Below are positions 22,901 to 31,889 of a stretch of DNA of 64,000 bases, piece by piece. The notes beneath the pieces were generated by a model that was not told the origin of the DNA, did not search any database, and saw only the letters and a list, made by a program, of their open reading frames with translations. This DNA is from Yamagishiella unicocca (lineage: Eukaryota > Chlorophyta > Chlorophyceae > Chlamydomonadales > Volvocaceae): contig BDSL01000023.1 of the NCBI GenBank assembly GCA_003116995.1, forward strand, positions 248,001 through 312,000, written 5' to 3'. Numbering within the stretch: the first letter of the stretch is position 1; every line of letters starts with the position of its first letter. Made by a program: the position numbers and the translations under genes.

Positions 22901-25900
22901 CAGAGAAATCTGCGTCTCTCGGGATCGCCGCACGAGGACGTCCGGGCCAATCGGCAAGCATCGGCTTCTACGGCAACCATTGATCGGCCTCGCTCTTGGG
23001 CACGCAGCTTAACGGTAGCAATAACTAGGTGAAAGGAACGTCCCCACCGAAATTCGCCTCTCGGGATCGCCGCACGAGGACGTCCGGGCCAATCGGCAAG
23101 CATCGGCTTCTACGGCAACCTTCGATCGGCCTCGCTCTTGGGCACGCAGCTTAACGGTAGCAAGAACTAGGTGAAAGGAACGTCCCCACCGAAATTCGCC
23201 TCTCGGGATCGCCGCACGAGGACGTCCGGGCCAATCGGCAAGCATCGGCTTCTACGGCAACCATTGATCGGCCTCGCTCTTGGGCACGCAGCTTAACGGT
23301 AGGAAGAACTAGGTGAAAGGAACGTCCCCACCGAAATTCGCCTCTCGGGATCGCCGCACGAGGACGTCCGGGCCAATCGGCAAGCATCGGCTTCTCCGGC
23401 AACCTTCGATTGGCCTCGCTCTTGGGCACGCAGCTTAACGGTAGCAAGAACTAGGTGAAAGGAACGTCCCCACCGAAATTCGCCTCTCGGGATCGCCGCA
23501 TGAGGACGTCCGGGCCAATCGGCAAGCATCGGCTTCTCCGGCAACCATTGATCGGCCTCGCTCTTGGGCACGCAGCTTAACGGTAGCAATAACTAGGTGA
23601 AAGGAACGTCCCCACCGAAATTCGCCTCTCGGGATCGCCGCACGAGGACGTCCGGGCCAATCGGCAAGCATCGGCTTCTCCGGCAACCATTGATCGGCCT
23701 CGCTCTTGGGCACGCAGCTTAACGGTAGCAAGAACTAGGTGAAAGGAACGTCCCCACCGAAATTCGCCTCTCGGGATCGCCGCACGAGGACGTCCGGGCC
23801 AATCGGCAAGCATCGGCTTCTCCGGCAACCATTGATCGGCCTCGCTCTTGGGCACGCAGCTTAACGGTAGCAAGAACTAGGTGAAGGGAACGTCCCCACC
23901 GAAATTCGCTTCTCGGGATCGCCGCACGAGGACATCCGGGCCAATCGGCAAGCATCGGCTTCTCCGGCAACCATTGATCGGCCTCGCTCTTGGGCACGCA
24001 GCTTAACGGTAGCAAGAACTAGGTGAAAGGAACGTCCCCACCGAAATTCGCCTCTCGGGATCGCCGCACGAGGATGTCCGGGCCAATCGGCAAGCATCGG
24101 CTTCTACGGCAACCTTCGATCGGCCTCGCTCTTGGGCACGCAGCTTAACGGTAGCAAGAACTAGGTAAAAGGAACGTCCCCACCGAAATTCGCCTCTCGG
24201 GATCGCCGCACGAGGACGTCCGGGCCAATCGGCAAGCATCGGCTTCTCCGGCAACCTTCGATCGGCCTCGCTCTTGGGCACGCAGCTTAACGGTAGCAAT
24301 AACTAGGTGAAAGGAACGTCCCCACCGAAATTCGCCTCTCGGGATCGCCGCACGAGGACGTCCGGGCCAATCGGCAAGCATCGGCTTCTACGGCAACCAT
24401 TGATCGGCCTCGCTCTTGGGCACGCAGCTTAACGGTAGCAATAACTAGGTGAAAGGAACGTCCCCACCGAAATTCGCCTCTCGGGATCGCCGCACGAGGA
24501 CGTCCGGGCCAATCGGCAAGCATCGGCTTCTACGGCAACCTTCGATCGGCCTCGCTCTTGGGCACGCAGCTTAACGGTAGCAAGAACTAGGTGAAAGGAA
24601 CGTCCCCACCGAAATTCGCCTCTCGGGATCGCCGCACGAGGACGTCCGGGCCAATCGGCAAGCATCGGCTTCTCCGGCAACCATTGATCGGCCTCGCTCT
24701 TGGGCACGCAGCTTAACGGTAGCAAGAACTAGGTGAAAGGAACGTCCCCACCGAAATTCGCCTCTCGGGATCGCCGCACGAGGACGTCCGGGCCAATCGG
24801 CAAGCATCGGCTTCTCCGGCAACCTTCGATTGGCCTCGCTCTTGGGCACGCAGCTTAACGGTAGCAAGAACTAGGTGAAAGGAACGTCCCCACCGAAATT
24901 CGCCTCTCGGGATCGCCGCATGAGGACGTCCGGGCCAATCGGCAAGCATCGGCTTCTCCGGCAACCATTGATCGGCCTCGCTCTTGGGCACGCAGCTTAA
25001 CGGTAGCAAGAACTAGGTGAAAGGAACGTCCCCACCGAAATTCGCCTCTCGGGATCGCCGCACGAGGACGTCCGGGCCAATCGGCAAGCATCGGCTTCTC
25101 CGGCAACCTTCGATCGGCCTCGCTCTTGGGCACGCAGCTTAACGGTAGCAAGAACTAGGTGAAAGGAACGTCCCCACCGAAATTCGCCTCTCGGGATCGC
25201 CGCACGAGGACGTCCGGGCCAATCGGCAAGCATCGGCTTCTCCGGCAACCTTCGATTGGCCTCGCTCTTGGGCACGCAGCTTAACGGTAGCAATAACTAG
25301 GTGAAAGGAACGTCCCCACCGAAATTCGCCTCTCGGGATCGCCGCACGAGGACGTCCGGGCCAATCGGCAAGCATCGGCTTCTCCGGCAACCATTGATCG
25401 GCCTCGCTCTTGGGCACGCAGCTTAACGGTAGCAAGAACTAGGTGAAAGGAACGTCCCCACCGAAATTCGCCTATCGGGATCGCCGCACGAGGACGTCCG
25501 GGCCAATCGGCAAGCATCGGCTTCTACGGCAACCTTCGATCGGCCTCGCTCTTGGGCACGCAGCTTAACGGTAGCAAGAACTAGGTGAAAGGAACGTCCC
25601 CACCGAAATTCGCCTCTCGGGATCGCCGCACGAGGACGTCCGGGCCAATCGGCAAGCATCGGCTTCTCCGGCAACCTTCGATCGGCCTCGCTCTTGGGCA
25701 CGCAGCTTAACGGTAGCAATAACTAGGTGAAAGGAACGTCCCCACCGAAATTCGCCTCTCGGGATCGCCGCACGAGGACGTCCGGGCCAATCGGCAAGCA
25801 TCGGCTTCTACGGCAACCATTGATCGGCCTCGCTCTTGGGCACGCAGCTTAACGGTAGCAATAACTAGGTGAAAGGAACGTCCCCACCGAAATTCGCCTC

Positions 25901-28314
25901 TCGGGATCGCCGCACGAGGACGTCCGGGCCAATCGGCAAGCATCGGCTTCTCCGGCAACCTTCGATTGGCCTCGCTCTTGGGCACGCAGCTTAACGGTAG
26001 CAAGAACTAGGTGAAAGGAACGTCCCCACCGAAATTCGCCTCTCGGGATCGCCGCATGAGGACGTCCGGGCCAATCGGCAAGCATCGGCTTCTCCGGCAA
26101 CCTTCGATCGGCCTCGCTCTTGGGCACGCAGCTTAACGGTAGCAAGAACTAGGTGAAAGGAACGTCCCCACCGAAATTCGCCTCTCGGGATCGCCGCACG
26201 AGGACGTCCGGGCCAATCGGCAAGCATCGGCTTCTCCGGCAACCTTCGATCGGCCTCGCTCTTGGGCACGCAGCTTAACGGTAGCAAGAACTAGGTGAAA
26301 GGAACGTCCCCACCGAAATTCGCCTCTCGGGATCGCCGCACGAGGACGTCCGGGCCAATCGGCAAGCATCGGCTTCTCCGGCAACCTTCGATTGGCCTCG
26401 CTCTTGGGCACGCAGCTTAACGGTAGCAATAACTAGGTGAAAGGAACGTCCCCACCGAAATTCGCCTCTCGGGATCGCCGCACGAGGACGTCCGGGCCAA
26501 TCGGCAAGCATCGGCTTCTCCGGCAACCATTGATCGGCCTCGCTCTTGGGCACGCAGCTTAACGGTAGCAAGAACTAGGTGAAAGGAACGTCCCCACCGA
26601 AATTCGCCTATCGGGATCGCCGCACGAGGACGTCCGGGCCAATCGGCAAGCATCGGCTTCTACGGCAACCATTGATCGGCCTCGCTCTTGGGCACGCAGC
26701 TTAACGGTAGCAAGAACTAGTTGAAAGGAACGTCCCCACCGAAATTCGCCTATCGGGATCGCCGCACGAGGACGTCCGGGCCAATCGGCAAGCATCGGCT
26801 TCTCCGGCAACCTTCGATCGGCCTCGCTCTTGGGCACGCAGCTTAACGGTAGCAAGAACTAGGTGAAAGGAACGTCCCCACCAAATTCGCCTCTCGGGAT
26901 CGCCGCACGAGGACGTCCGGGCCAATCGGCAAGCATCGGCTTCTACGGCAACCTTCGATCGGCCTCGCTCTTGGGCACGCAGCTTAACGGTAGCAAGAAC
27001 TAGGTGAAAGGAACGTCCCCACCGAAATTCGCCTCTCGGGATCGCCGCACGAGGACGTCCGGGCCAATCGGCAAGCATCGGCTTCTCCGGCAACCTTCGA
27101 TCGGCCTCGCTCTTGGGCACGCAGCTTAACGGTAGCAATAACTAGGTGAAAGGAACGTCCCCACCGAAATTCGCCTCTCGGGATCGCCGCACGAGGACGT
27201 CCGGGCCAATCGGCAAGCATCGGCTTCTCCGGCAACCATTGATCGGCCTCGCTCTTGGGCACGCAGCTTAACGGTAGCAAGAACTAGGTGAAAGGAACGT
27301 CCCCACCGAAATTCGCCTCTCGGGATCGCCGCACGAGGACGTCCGGGCCAATCGGCAAGCATCGGCTTCTACGGCAACCATTGATCGGCCTCGCTCTTGG
27401 GCACGCAGCTTAACGGTAGCAAGAACTAGTTGAAAGGAACGTCCCCACCGAAATTCGCCTATCGGGATCGCCGCACGAGGACGTCCGGGCCAATCGGCAA
27501 GCATCGGCTTCTCCGGCAACCTTCGATCGGCCTCGCTCTTGGGCACGCAGCTTAACGGTAGCAAGAACTAGGTGAAAGGAACGTCCCCACCAAAATTCGC
27601 CTCTCGGGATCGCCGCACGAGGACGTCCGGGCCAATCGGCAAGCATCGGCTTCTATGGCAACCTTCGATCGGCCTCGCTCTTGGGCACGCAGCTTAACGG
27701 TAGCAAGAACTAGGTGAAAGGAACGTCCCCACCGAAATTCGCCTCTCGGGATCGCCGCACGAGGACGTCCGGGCCAATCGGCAAGCATCGGCTTCTCCGG
27801 CAACCTTCGATCGGCCTCGCTCTTGGGCACGCAGCTTAACGGTAGCAATAACTAGGTGAAAGGAACGTCCTCACCGAAATTCGCCTCTCGGGATCGCCGC
27901 ACGAGGACGTCCGGGCCAATCGGCAAGCATCGGCTTCTCCGGCAACCTTCGATCGGCCTCGCTCTTGGGCACGCAGCTTAACGGTAGCAATAACTAGGTG
28001 AAAGGAACGTCCCCACCGAAATTCGCCTCTCGGGATCGCCGCACGAGGACGTCCGGGCCAATCGGCAAGCATCGGCTTCTCCGGCAACCTTCGATCGGCC
28101 TCGCTCTTGGGCACGCAGCTTAACGGTAGCAATAACTAGGTGAAAGGAACGTCCCCACCGAAATTCGCCTCTCGGGATCGCCCCTCTACATCCCCTCCTC
28201 CTTCCCCGCCCCGCTACAAACCACCCCCGCCCCCCCAGGCTGTTCGAGGCTGAGGCCATGTTACGCGTGACGCTGCAGCTGGCCGAATCGGCCCCTCCCG
28301 AGTCCCGCGGGCAG
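7906..28314 (+). CDS. TPR (kinesin-light-chain-like) protein, partial; exon 2 and 3 separated by a 19.6-kb intron
   Basis: Three exons join in phase: 7906-8052, 8468-8598 and 28239-28314. The first reads AAEAQALYRRCLEVCG then VVATNLGVLLADQ. The second reads KSERLLSGAVAS and HPDVLLAHRRLAEVLELRNK. The third reads LFEAEAMLRVTLQLAE. The second-exon end (LRN plus AA, donor GTGGGT at 8599) and the third-exon start (acceptor CCCCCAG ending 28238, first base G) recreate AAG (Lys) and complete a canonical TPR helix pair across the join. TPR proteins of this type are interaction scaffolds. 5' exons were not found. The protein may continue into the exons at 30879 and 31427, which are in the right phase. 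The alternative is that satellite expansion or a misassembly has broken the gene. Frame and domain continuity argue for one gene, but transcription is unproven. Confidence 0.62.
8721..15527. repeat. satellite A, array 1: ~48 copies of a 142-bp unit
   Basis: Head-to-tail units carry the constant blocks cgcacgaggacgtccgggcc, cgctcttgggcacgcagc and accgaaattcgcctctcggg. Variants are local: attgatcgg or ttcgatcgg; tctccgg or tctacgg; and three copies (near 10112, 13933 and 14927) with cctgctaaaattggcctcac. A few units lost one or more bases (for example near 11850 and 13080-13520). The unit length is not a multiple of three, so the ladder of ~98-codon minus-strand frames is an artefact. The array ends abruptly at 15527. 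Confidence 0.97.
15528..18405. repeat. satellite B: ~16 copies of a 178-179-bp unit with trimer organisation
   Basis: Units contain tagtatgata(c/t)tacagagctgg, aaccaggagagcaattccgc and gccgtacgtgactctag. Successive cgcccaac starts lie at 15529, 15708 and 15886. In the middle of the array every third unit is nearly identical: the copies at 16661 and 17197 are 536 bp apart and match throughout. This is a three-unit higher-order repeat. The last units are more diverged. There is no similarity to satellite A, to which it is joined directly. Confidence 0.95.
18406..18798. other. unique spacer between satellite B and the minisatellite
   Basis: A stretch of mixed composition with no satellite units. 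It contains cccacccacccacc near 18550. A string reading cgtac(g/a)tgcatta and ccagcacacg(c/t)gcatgcc occurs twice, at about 18572-18603 and 18815-18847, so part of the spacer is duplicated at the minisatellite border. No gene is recognised. Confidence 0.5.
18799..20895 (-). CDS. hypothetical Gln/Ala/Gly repeat protein encoded by a 54-bp minisatellite
   Basis: A minus-strand frame of 698 codons starts at the ATG at 20893-20895 (MAIAWNDYLIKDRAS). After about 100 non-repetitive residues it consists of some 32 copies of an 18-residue unit, GQLLAGAGSQQQRRYGAA with minor changes. I recognise no domain in the N-terminal part. Translation is doubtful for three reasons: the other minus frames and two plus frames are also open for more than 500 codons, the stretch lies inside the inferred giant intron of the TPR gene, and a stop codon closely precedes the ATG. 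It could be a nested antisense gene, the last exon of a longer minus-strand gene (see 21088-22400), or simply a GC-rich minisatellite. Confidence 0.33.
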   Translation of the reverse strand: MAIAWNDYLIKDRASLNREGVTMKNAKLLSAFNSKMSRCRQQGVAEYQLLLHGALGPAPVGTGELHAQGASAAPHSQQQGLPMQRQGNGAIGWRSRHTAARQQQGYGAARQLLTGAGSQQQRRYGATGQLLAGAGSQQQRRYAATRQLLAGAGSQQQRRYAAAGQLLAGAGSQQQQGYGATGQLLAGAGSQQQRRYAATGQLLAGAGSQQQRRYAAAGQLLAGAGSQQQQGYGATGQLLAGAGSQQQRRYAAAGQLLAGAGSQQQQGYGAAGQLLAGAGSQQQRRYGAAGQLLAGAGSQQQRRYGATGQLLAGAGSQQQQGYRATGQLLAGAGSQQQQGYGATGQLLAGAGSQQQRRYAAAGQLLAGAGSQQQQGYGAAGQLLAGAGSQQQRRYGAAGQLLAGAGSQQQRRYGATGQLLAGAGSQQQQGYRATGQLLAGAGSQQQQGYGAAGQLLAGAGSQQQQGYGATGQLLAGAGSQQQQGYGAAGQLLAGAGSQQQRRYGAAGQLLAGAGSQQQRRYGAAGQLLAGAGSQQQRRYGAAGQLLAGAGSQQQRRYGAAGQLLAGAGSQQQRRYGAAGQLLAGAGSQQQRRYGAAGQLLAGAGSQQQRRYGAAGQLLAGAGSQQQRRYGAAGQLLTGAGSQQQRRYGAAGQLLAGAGSQQQRRYGAAGQLLTGAGSQQQGHGAACTCAGVMHVRGQGS
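18856..20600. repeat. 54-bp minisatellite, ~32 copies
   Basis: The unit is built on gctgctgctg(c/a)gacccagc and cagcagctgtccgg(c/t)cgcc. The first ten or so copies are almost uniform; later copies vary in a patterned way (ccggcc/ccagcc, ccatacctc/ccgtacccc), and longer blocks of several units recur (compare 19590-19830 with 19910-20140). The period is a multiple of three and the unit lacks stops in five of the six frames. Confidence 0.95.
21088..21564 (-). CDS. hypothetical 158-residue reading frame, possible exon of a minus-strand gene
   Basis: Starts MAVDNDSSPLQQHAS at 21564 and ends at a stop at 21088-21090. Its composition and codon choice (many C/G third positions) look protein-coding, with hydrophobic/acidic alternation such as WQQLSDVVAAQVTISKD. 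The open frame extends upstream of the ATG to about 21624. Another minus frame (21908-21621) and short stretches to 22400 also look coding but lie in different frames. Either small introns were missed or the region is a decayed gene. I recognise no family. Confidence 0.3.
   Translation of the reverse strand: MAVDNDSSPLQQHASSTPAAGGPSCTGAVVMVPDGARLAFGGGPVVAGAAAATVDIGRRVRKVPFLVPLHLWQAISGAESAILRADDNVAAGRLIRLLPNLGVVAPGSEWPTWQQLSDVVAAQVTISKDTCAQLRAEQVSAPGDPLDLMRAIQCFLVA
22028..22390 (-). CDS. two possible short exons of a minus-strand gene
   Basis: On the minus strand an acceptor-like ttgacag is followed by AFATALFVALSSLAVFASG, a signal-peptide-like stretch, which runs to a strong donor (AAG, then GTAAGG) at 22254/22253. 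A second stretch follows the acceptor ggcacag near 22215 and reads AFGPSGDWLRVGMARL to a stop near 22028. The phases match (0/0). No ATG is found upstream and no homology is recognised, so this is weak. It may be the 5' part of the same decayed gene as the frames at 21088-21908. Confidence 0.2.
22400..22915. other. AT-richer spacer before satellite A array 2
   Basis: No gene or satellite unit is seen. The base composition is clearly more AT-rich than the surroundings (for example aaaattaagtgaaagatgg). Near 22690 a short direct duplication occurs (gccgcagcatttaca then gccgcagcatttacg). Confidence 0.5.
22916..28182. repeat. satellite A, array 2: ~37 copies of the 142-bp unit
   Basis: Same unit, same orientation and same phase border (ctctcgggatcgcc) as array 1. 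Marker variants recur at fixed distances. A unit with gccgcatgagg occurs near 23496, 24916 and 26052 (10 and 8 units apart). A unit with cctatcggg is found near 25471, 26607 and 26750, and a unit with actagttgaaa near 26718 and 27427 (five units, less one base). Blocks of units have therefore been duplicated. The array ends at 28182, 56 bp before the third TPR exon. Confidence 0.97.
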
Positions 28315-30878
28315 GTGGGCGGCCGCCTGGGGGGTGGCATAAAAGAACCGTTGACTCGGGACGTGTTGTGGGTGCGCCACCTAGGGTTTGCCATGAAAAT
28401 CGGCGGGCATCCTGGGGGGATGTGTGCGGGGACCTGTGAGCCCGACATAGGACACAGCACGGCCCGCCTGGAGGCAGGCGGCTGAGGGCCAGCTAGGAAA
28501 CCCGTGGAAATGATGTAGGAGGCGGAAGAAAAAGTGCCTGGGGCGGACAGCGCCTGGGAGGGGTCGTGAGTATCCAGGTCCCGGGGTGTGAGGCGGTGCA
28601 AGGGGGCCGCTTCAAGGGGGGGGGGCGCTTCAAGTTACTAGGGTAGCAACGATCAACTTGCCGCCTCAGGCGCCCGTACTCCCTTGACCTTCTCGCCCTT
28701 CCCTCCCTCTGCCGGCTGCCACTTCCCCCCCTCTGCCGCCTGCCTCTTCCGGGCCGCAGGGGGAGGCCGGCTGCTGCGTTGTGTCGTGAGTCGTGAGCAG
28801 CGACACCACCGCCGCCGCTACGAACGCGTTGTGTTTGGAGGGCGGGGCGGTAGGTCGGGGCCACAAGGGAGGGTTGCAAGGAAAACCGTGTACGAAAAGG
28901 AACCGTTTAGGATAGGCAAGAGAGGGTGGGATGTACGGGGGCCAGAGCTGCAGGGTGGCTGGGGGCTGCAAAGGAGGTGCTACCGGTATCTTGCCGCGTG
29001 TTGATTTCCGTCTCCTGATCGCATCTACTACCTCTTCCTGGCTAGGGGAGGCGTGAGGCGTGGCAGCGGGTTATTCATGCATGGTATATAGCTTCGAGGA
29101 CGTATCTACGTATCTATGCTGGAGGAACGACCGAAAGCTGCGCAAAAAGGTGATGAGGGGGCAAGACACACGAGGGGGGCGATCGGCCCATCTGGTGTCA
29201 TTCTTTGAGTCGCGCTTGTGGGGGCGGGGGGGTGGCATGATGACCGGTTGTACGACATGGCCGCGAGCGGGGGGGATGAAGAGATTGCAAGGAAAAGCCG
29301 TGTACGGGGGGAGGAGGCCCGATGCCGCAGGGAGCCGCAGCGCGTGGTATGAGAGCAGGTTGGGGTTGACGGGGGGGAGCAAGAGCTGCGCGGAGGCGTC
29401 GGCCGTGCGGCGGCGTCACGGCAGCTTGATCCCCAGCCCGGCGCCGCCCTCACCGCAGCCGCCGTCGCCCGAGCCGCCCAGCCCGGCGCCGCAGCCGCCG
29501 TCGCCCGAGCCGCCCAGCCCGGCGCCGCAGCCGCCGTCGCCCGAGCCGCCCAGCCCGGCGCCGCAGCCGCCGCAGCCGCCGGCGCCCGAGCCCCCAAGCC
29601 GGCGCCGCCCTCGCCGCAGCCGCCATCGCCCTCACCGCCCAGCCCGGCGCCGCCCTCGCCGCAGCCGCCGCAGCCGCCATCGCCCGAGCCGCCCAGCTCG
29701 GCGCCGCAGCCGCCATCGCCCGAGCCGCCCAGCCCGGCGCCGCAGCCGCCGCAGCCGCCGGCGCCCGAGCCCCCAAGCCGGCGCCGCCCTCGCCGCAGCC
29801 GCCATCGCCCTCACCGCCCAGCCCGGCGCCGCCCTCGCCGCAGCCGCCGCAGCCGCCATCGCCCGAGCCGCCCAGCTCGGCGCCGCAGCCGCCATCGCCC
29901 GAGCCGCCCAGCCCGGCGCCGCAGCCGCCGCAGCCGCCGGCGCCCGAGCCCCCAAGCCGGCGCCGCCCTCGCCGCAGCCGCCATCGCCCGAGCCGCCCAG
30001 CCCGGCGCCGCCCTCGCCGCAGCCGCCGCAGCCGCCATCGCCCGAGCCGCCCAGCTCGGCGCCGCAGCCGCCATCGCCCGAGCCGCCCAGCCCGGCGCCG
30101 CAGCCGCCGCAGCCGCCGGCGCCCGAGCCCCCAAGCCGGCGCCGCCCTCGCCGCAGCCGCCATCGCCCGAGCCGCCCAGCCCGGCGCCGCCCTCGCCGCA
30201 GCCGCCGCAGCCGCCATCGCCCGAGCCGCCCAGCCCGGCACCGCAGCCGCCGCAGCCGCCGGCGCCCAAGCCCCCAAGCCGGCGCCGCCCTCGCCGCAGC
30301 CGCCGGCGCCCGAGCCCCCTAGCCGGCGCCGCCCTTACCGCAGCCGCTATCGCCCGAGTCGCCCAGCCCGGCGCCGCCCTCACCGCAGCCGCCGTCGCCT
30401 GAGCCCCGTAGCCGGCGCTGCCCTAGCCGCGGCCGCCGTCGCTCTCGCCGCCCATCCCGGAGCCGCCCTGGCCGCGGCCGCCGTCGCTCTCGCCGCCCAT
30501 CCCGGAGCCGCCCTGGCCGCAGCCGCCGTCGCCCTCGCCGCCCAGCCCGGCGCCGCCCGCGCCACAGCCGTCGTCGGCCGAGCCGCCCAGCCCGGCGCCG
30601 CCCTCACCGCAGCTGCCGTCGCCTGAGACCCCTAGCCGGCGCCGCCCGAGCCACAGCCGCCATCGCCTGAGCCGCCCAGCCCGGCGCCGCAGCCGCCGTC
30701 GCCCAGCCCGGCGCCCGAGCCGCCCATCCCGGAGCCGCCCTGGCCGCAGCCGCCATCGCCCGAGCCCCCTAGCCGGCGCCGCAGCCGCCATCGCCCGAGC
30801 CGCCCAGCCCGGCGCCGCAGCCGCCATCGCCCGAGCCGCCCAGCCCGGCGCCGCAGCCGCCATCGCCCGAGCCACCAG
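28315..30878 (+). other. probable intron with Pro-codon-rich 179-bp repeat
   Basis: The stretch begins with a GTGGGC donor and ends with the acceptor caccag at 30878. 28338-28373 and 28871-28920 hold copies of short elements also found in other introns. 29429-30870 is almost entirely C and G and consists of ccgcagccgccatcgcccga-type blocks. The landmark cccccaagccggcgccgc starts at 29591, 29770, 29949, 30128 and 30271. In any one frame it begins as Pro-Ser-Pro-rich sequence like a volvocine hydroxyproline-rich rod, then turns into Arg-rich sequence because 179 is not a multiple of three. Confidence 0.6.
29429..30870. repeat. GC-only tandem repeat, 179-bp higher-order period
   Basis: Built from short cagccgcc(g/a)tcgcccgagc blocks arranged in units of 179 bp (three exact intervals between 29591 and 30128), then a shortened 143-bp interval, then increasingly irregular copies to 30870. 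Because the period shifts the frame each time, no strand keeps one reading across the array. Confidence 0.9.
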
Positions 30879-31880
30879 ACGGGCGTGGGAGGAGACCCGG
30901 CGGCGATGGCGGCGGCGGCGGCGGGCGCTGACGGCGGCATGGTGGTGCCTGGCGGCCGGTCCCTGGGGCCTGCCGAACTGGACCGCATCTTCCTGGCCGC
31001 CACCCTGGACGACAACAAGGCGGGCGGCGAGGCCAGGGTGCGTCGCACTGCGCACCGCCGGGGATGACGTGGTCGCGGGTCAAGGGAGGGACTGGTCTGA
31101 CTGCCGAATCCGGAGGGGGGAAGGGTTGCAAGCAAGACTCGTGCACTGAGGCCACCGAGCAGCAACTGTAGCGCCGTATTGAGGCGGACCGCTGTAGCGA
31201 TGCCGTCGTGTGACGCAGGTGGTGCCAGCTCGTCAGGGTGGGCACCAGCCGCCACGAACCCAGAAAAACACAATCGCGACCCCAACCCCAGCCCGCCATG
31301 GCTACTCAGCACTTCCCCAGCTTCCCCCCACCCCGCAAGTCGCAAGTAGTCCCCCCAACGCCACGGTCCCTCCCCCTTCCTCCCTTGGCCCCTGGTACCT
31401 CTCGCTCCCGCACCTCCCCTCCGCAGCCCACCCCCGGCAGCTCGCTGATGCGCTCCCAGTGGGTCGAGCTCCTTCTGCGCACCGCCGCCGGCAAGTTCCT
31501 GCTGGGCCCCGCCGCGGAGTTCGCAGCGGGGACCACCGGCGGCGCCAACAGCAGCCACAACAGCGCCAGCAGCAGGGCCCTCTCGGGCGAGCTGGGAAGG
31601 GTCGGCGGCCGGAGCGGGGGGCGGGCGGCCGCAGCGGCGCTGTGCACCGATTGGCCAGCGTCCACTGGAAGATCCCCGACGACGACGACGACGACGATGC
31701 GGATGAGGACACGGAGGGGCCGGAGACCCCCAGGACTCCCAGGACGCCGACCCACCACGGAGGGGCGGTGGCGGCAGTGCCCAGCGGCTGGAAGCAGGAG
31801 GCGGCCTCGGCGGACATGCTGTCTACCGTACGGCGACTGTTGTACGAATGCTTCATACCCAACTGTTTCGACGAGGGGTG
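30879..31880 (+). CDS. two exons of a conserved protist-type protein, possibly the 3' part of the TPR gene
   Basis: Exon 30879-31037 reads TGVGGDPAAM, an Ala/Gly stretch, then AELDRIFLAATLDDNK. Exon 31427-about 31880 starts in the same phase with PTPGSSLMRSQWVELLLRTAAGKFLLGPA. The order 'LDxIFxA... then SLxRxxWVELLLRxA..KFL' is one I associate with conserved segments of algal and protist scaffold proteins, but I cannot name the family. After about 31600 the plausible reading moves to another frame (VHWKIPDDDDDDDADED..., then MLSTVRRLLYECFIPN). This suggests one missing base in the G run at 31615-31621. The upstream exon phase is compatible with the TPR exon ending at 28314, so all may be one gene. 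The 3' end was not found. Confidence 0.5.
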
Positions 31881-31889
31881 GAGCTTAAT

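Noticed and set aside
8721..28182. CRISPR-like array
   Set aside because: The units are uniform satellites without unique spacers, in a eukaryotic intron-rich context.
29060..30322. 420-codon plus frame resembling a hydroxyproline-rich cell-wall protein
   Set aside because: The Pro-Ser stretch turns into Arg-rich and Ala-rich readings because the 179-bp period shifts the frame; the first 120 codons look like intron DNA and no signal peptide is seen.
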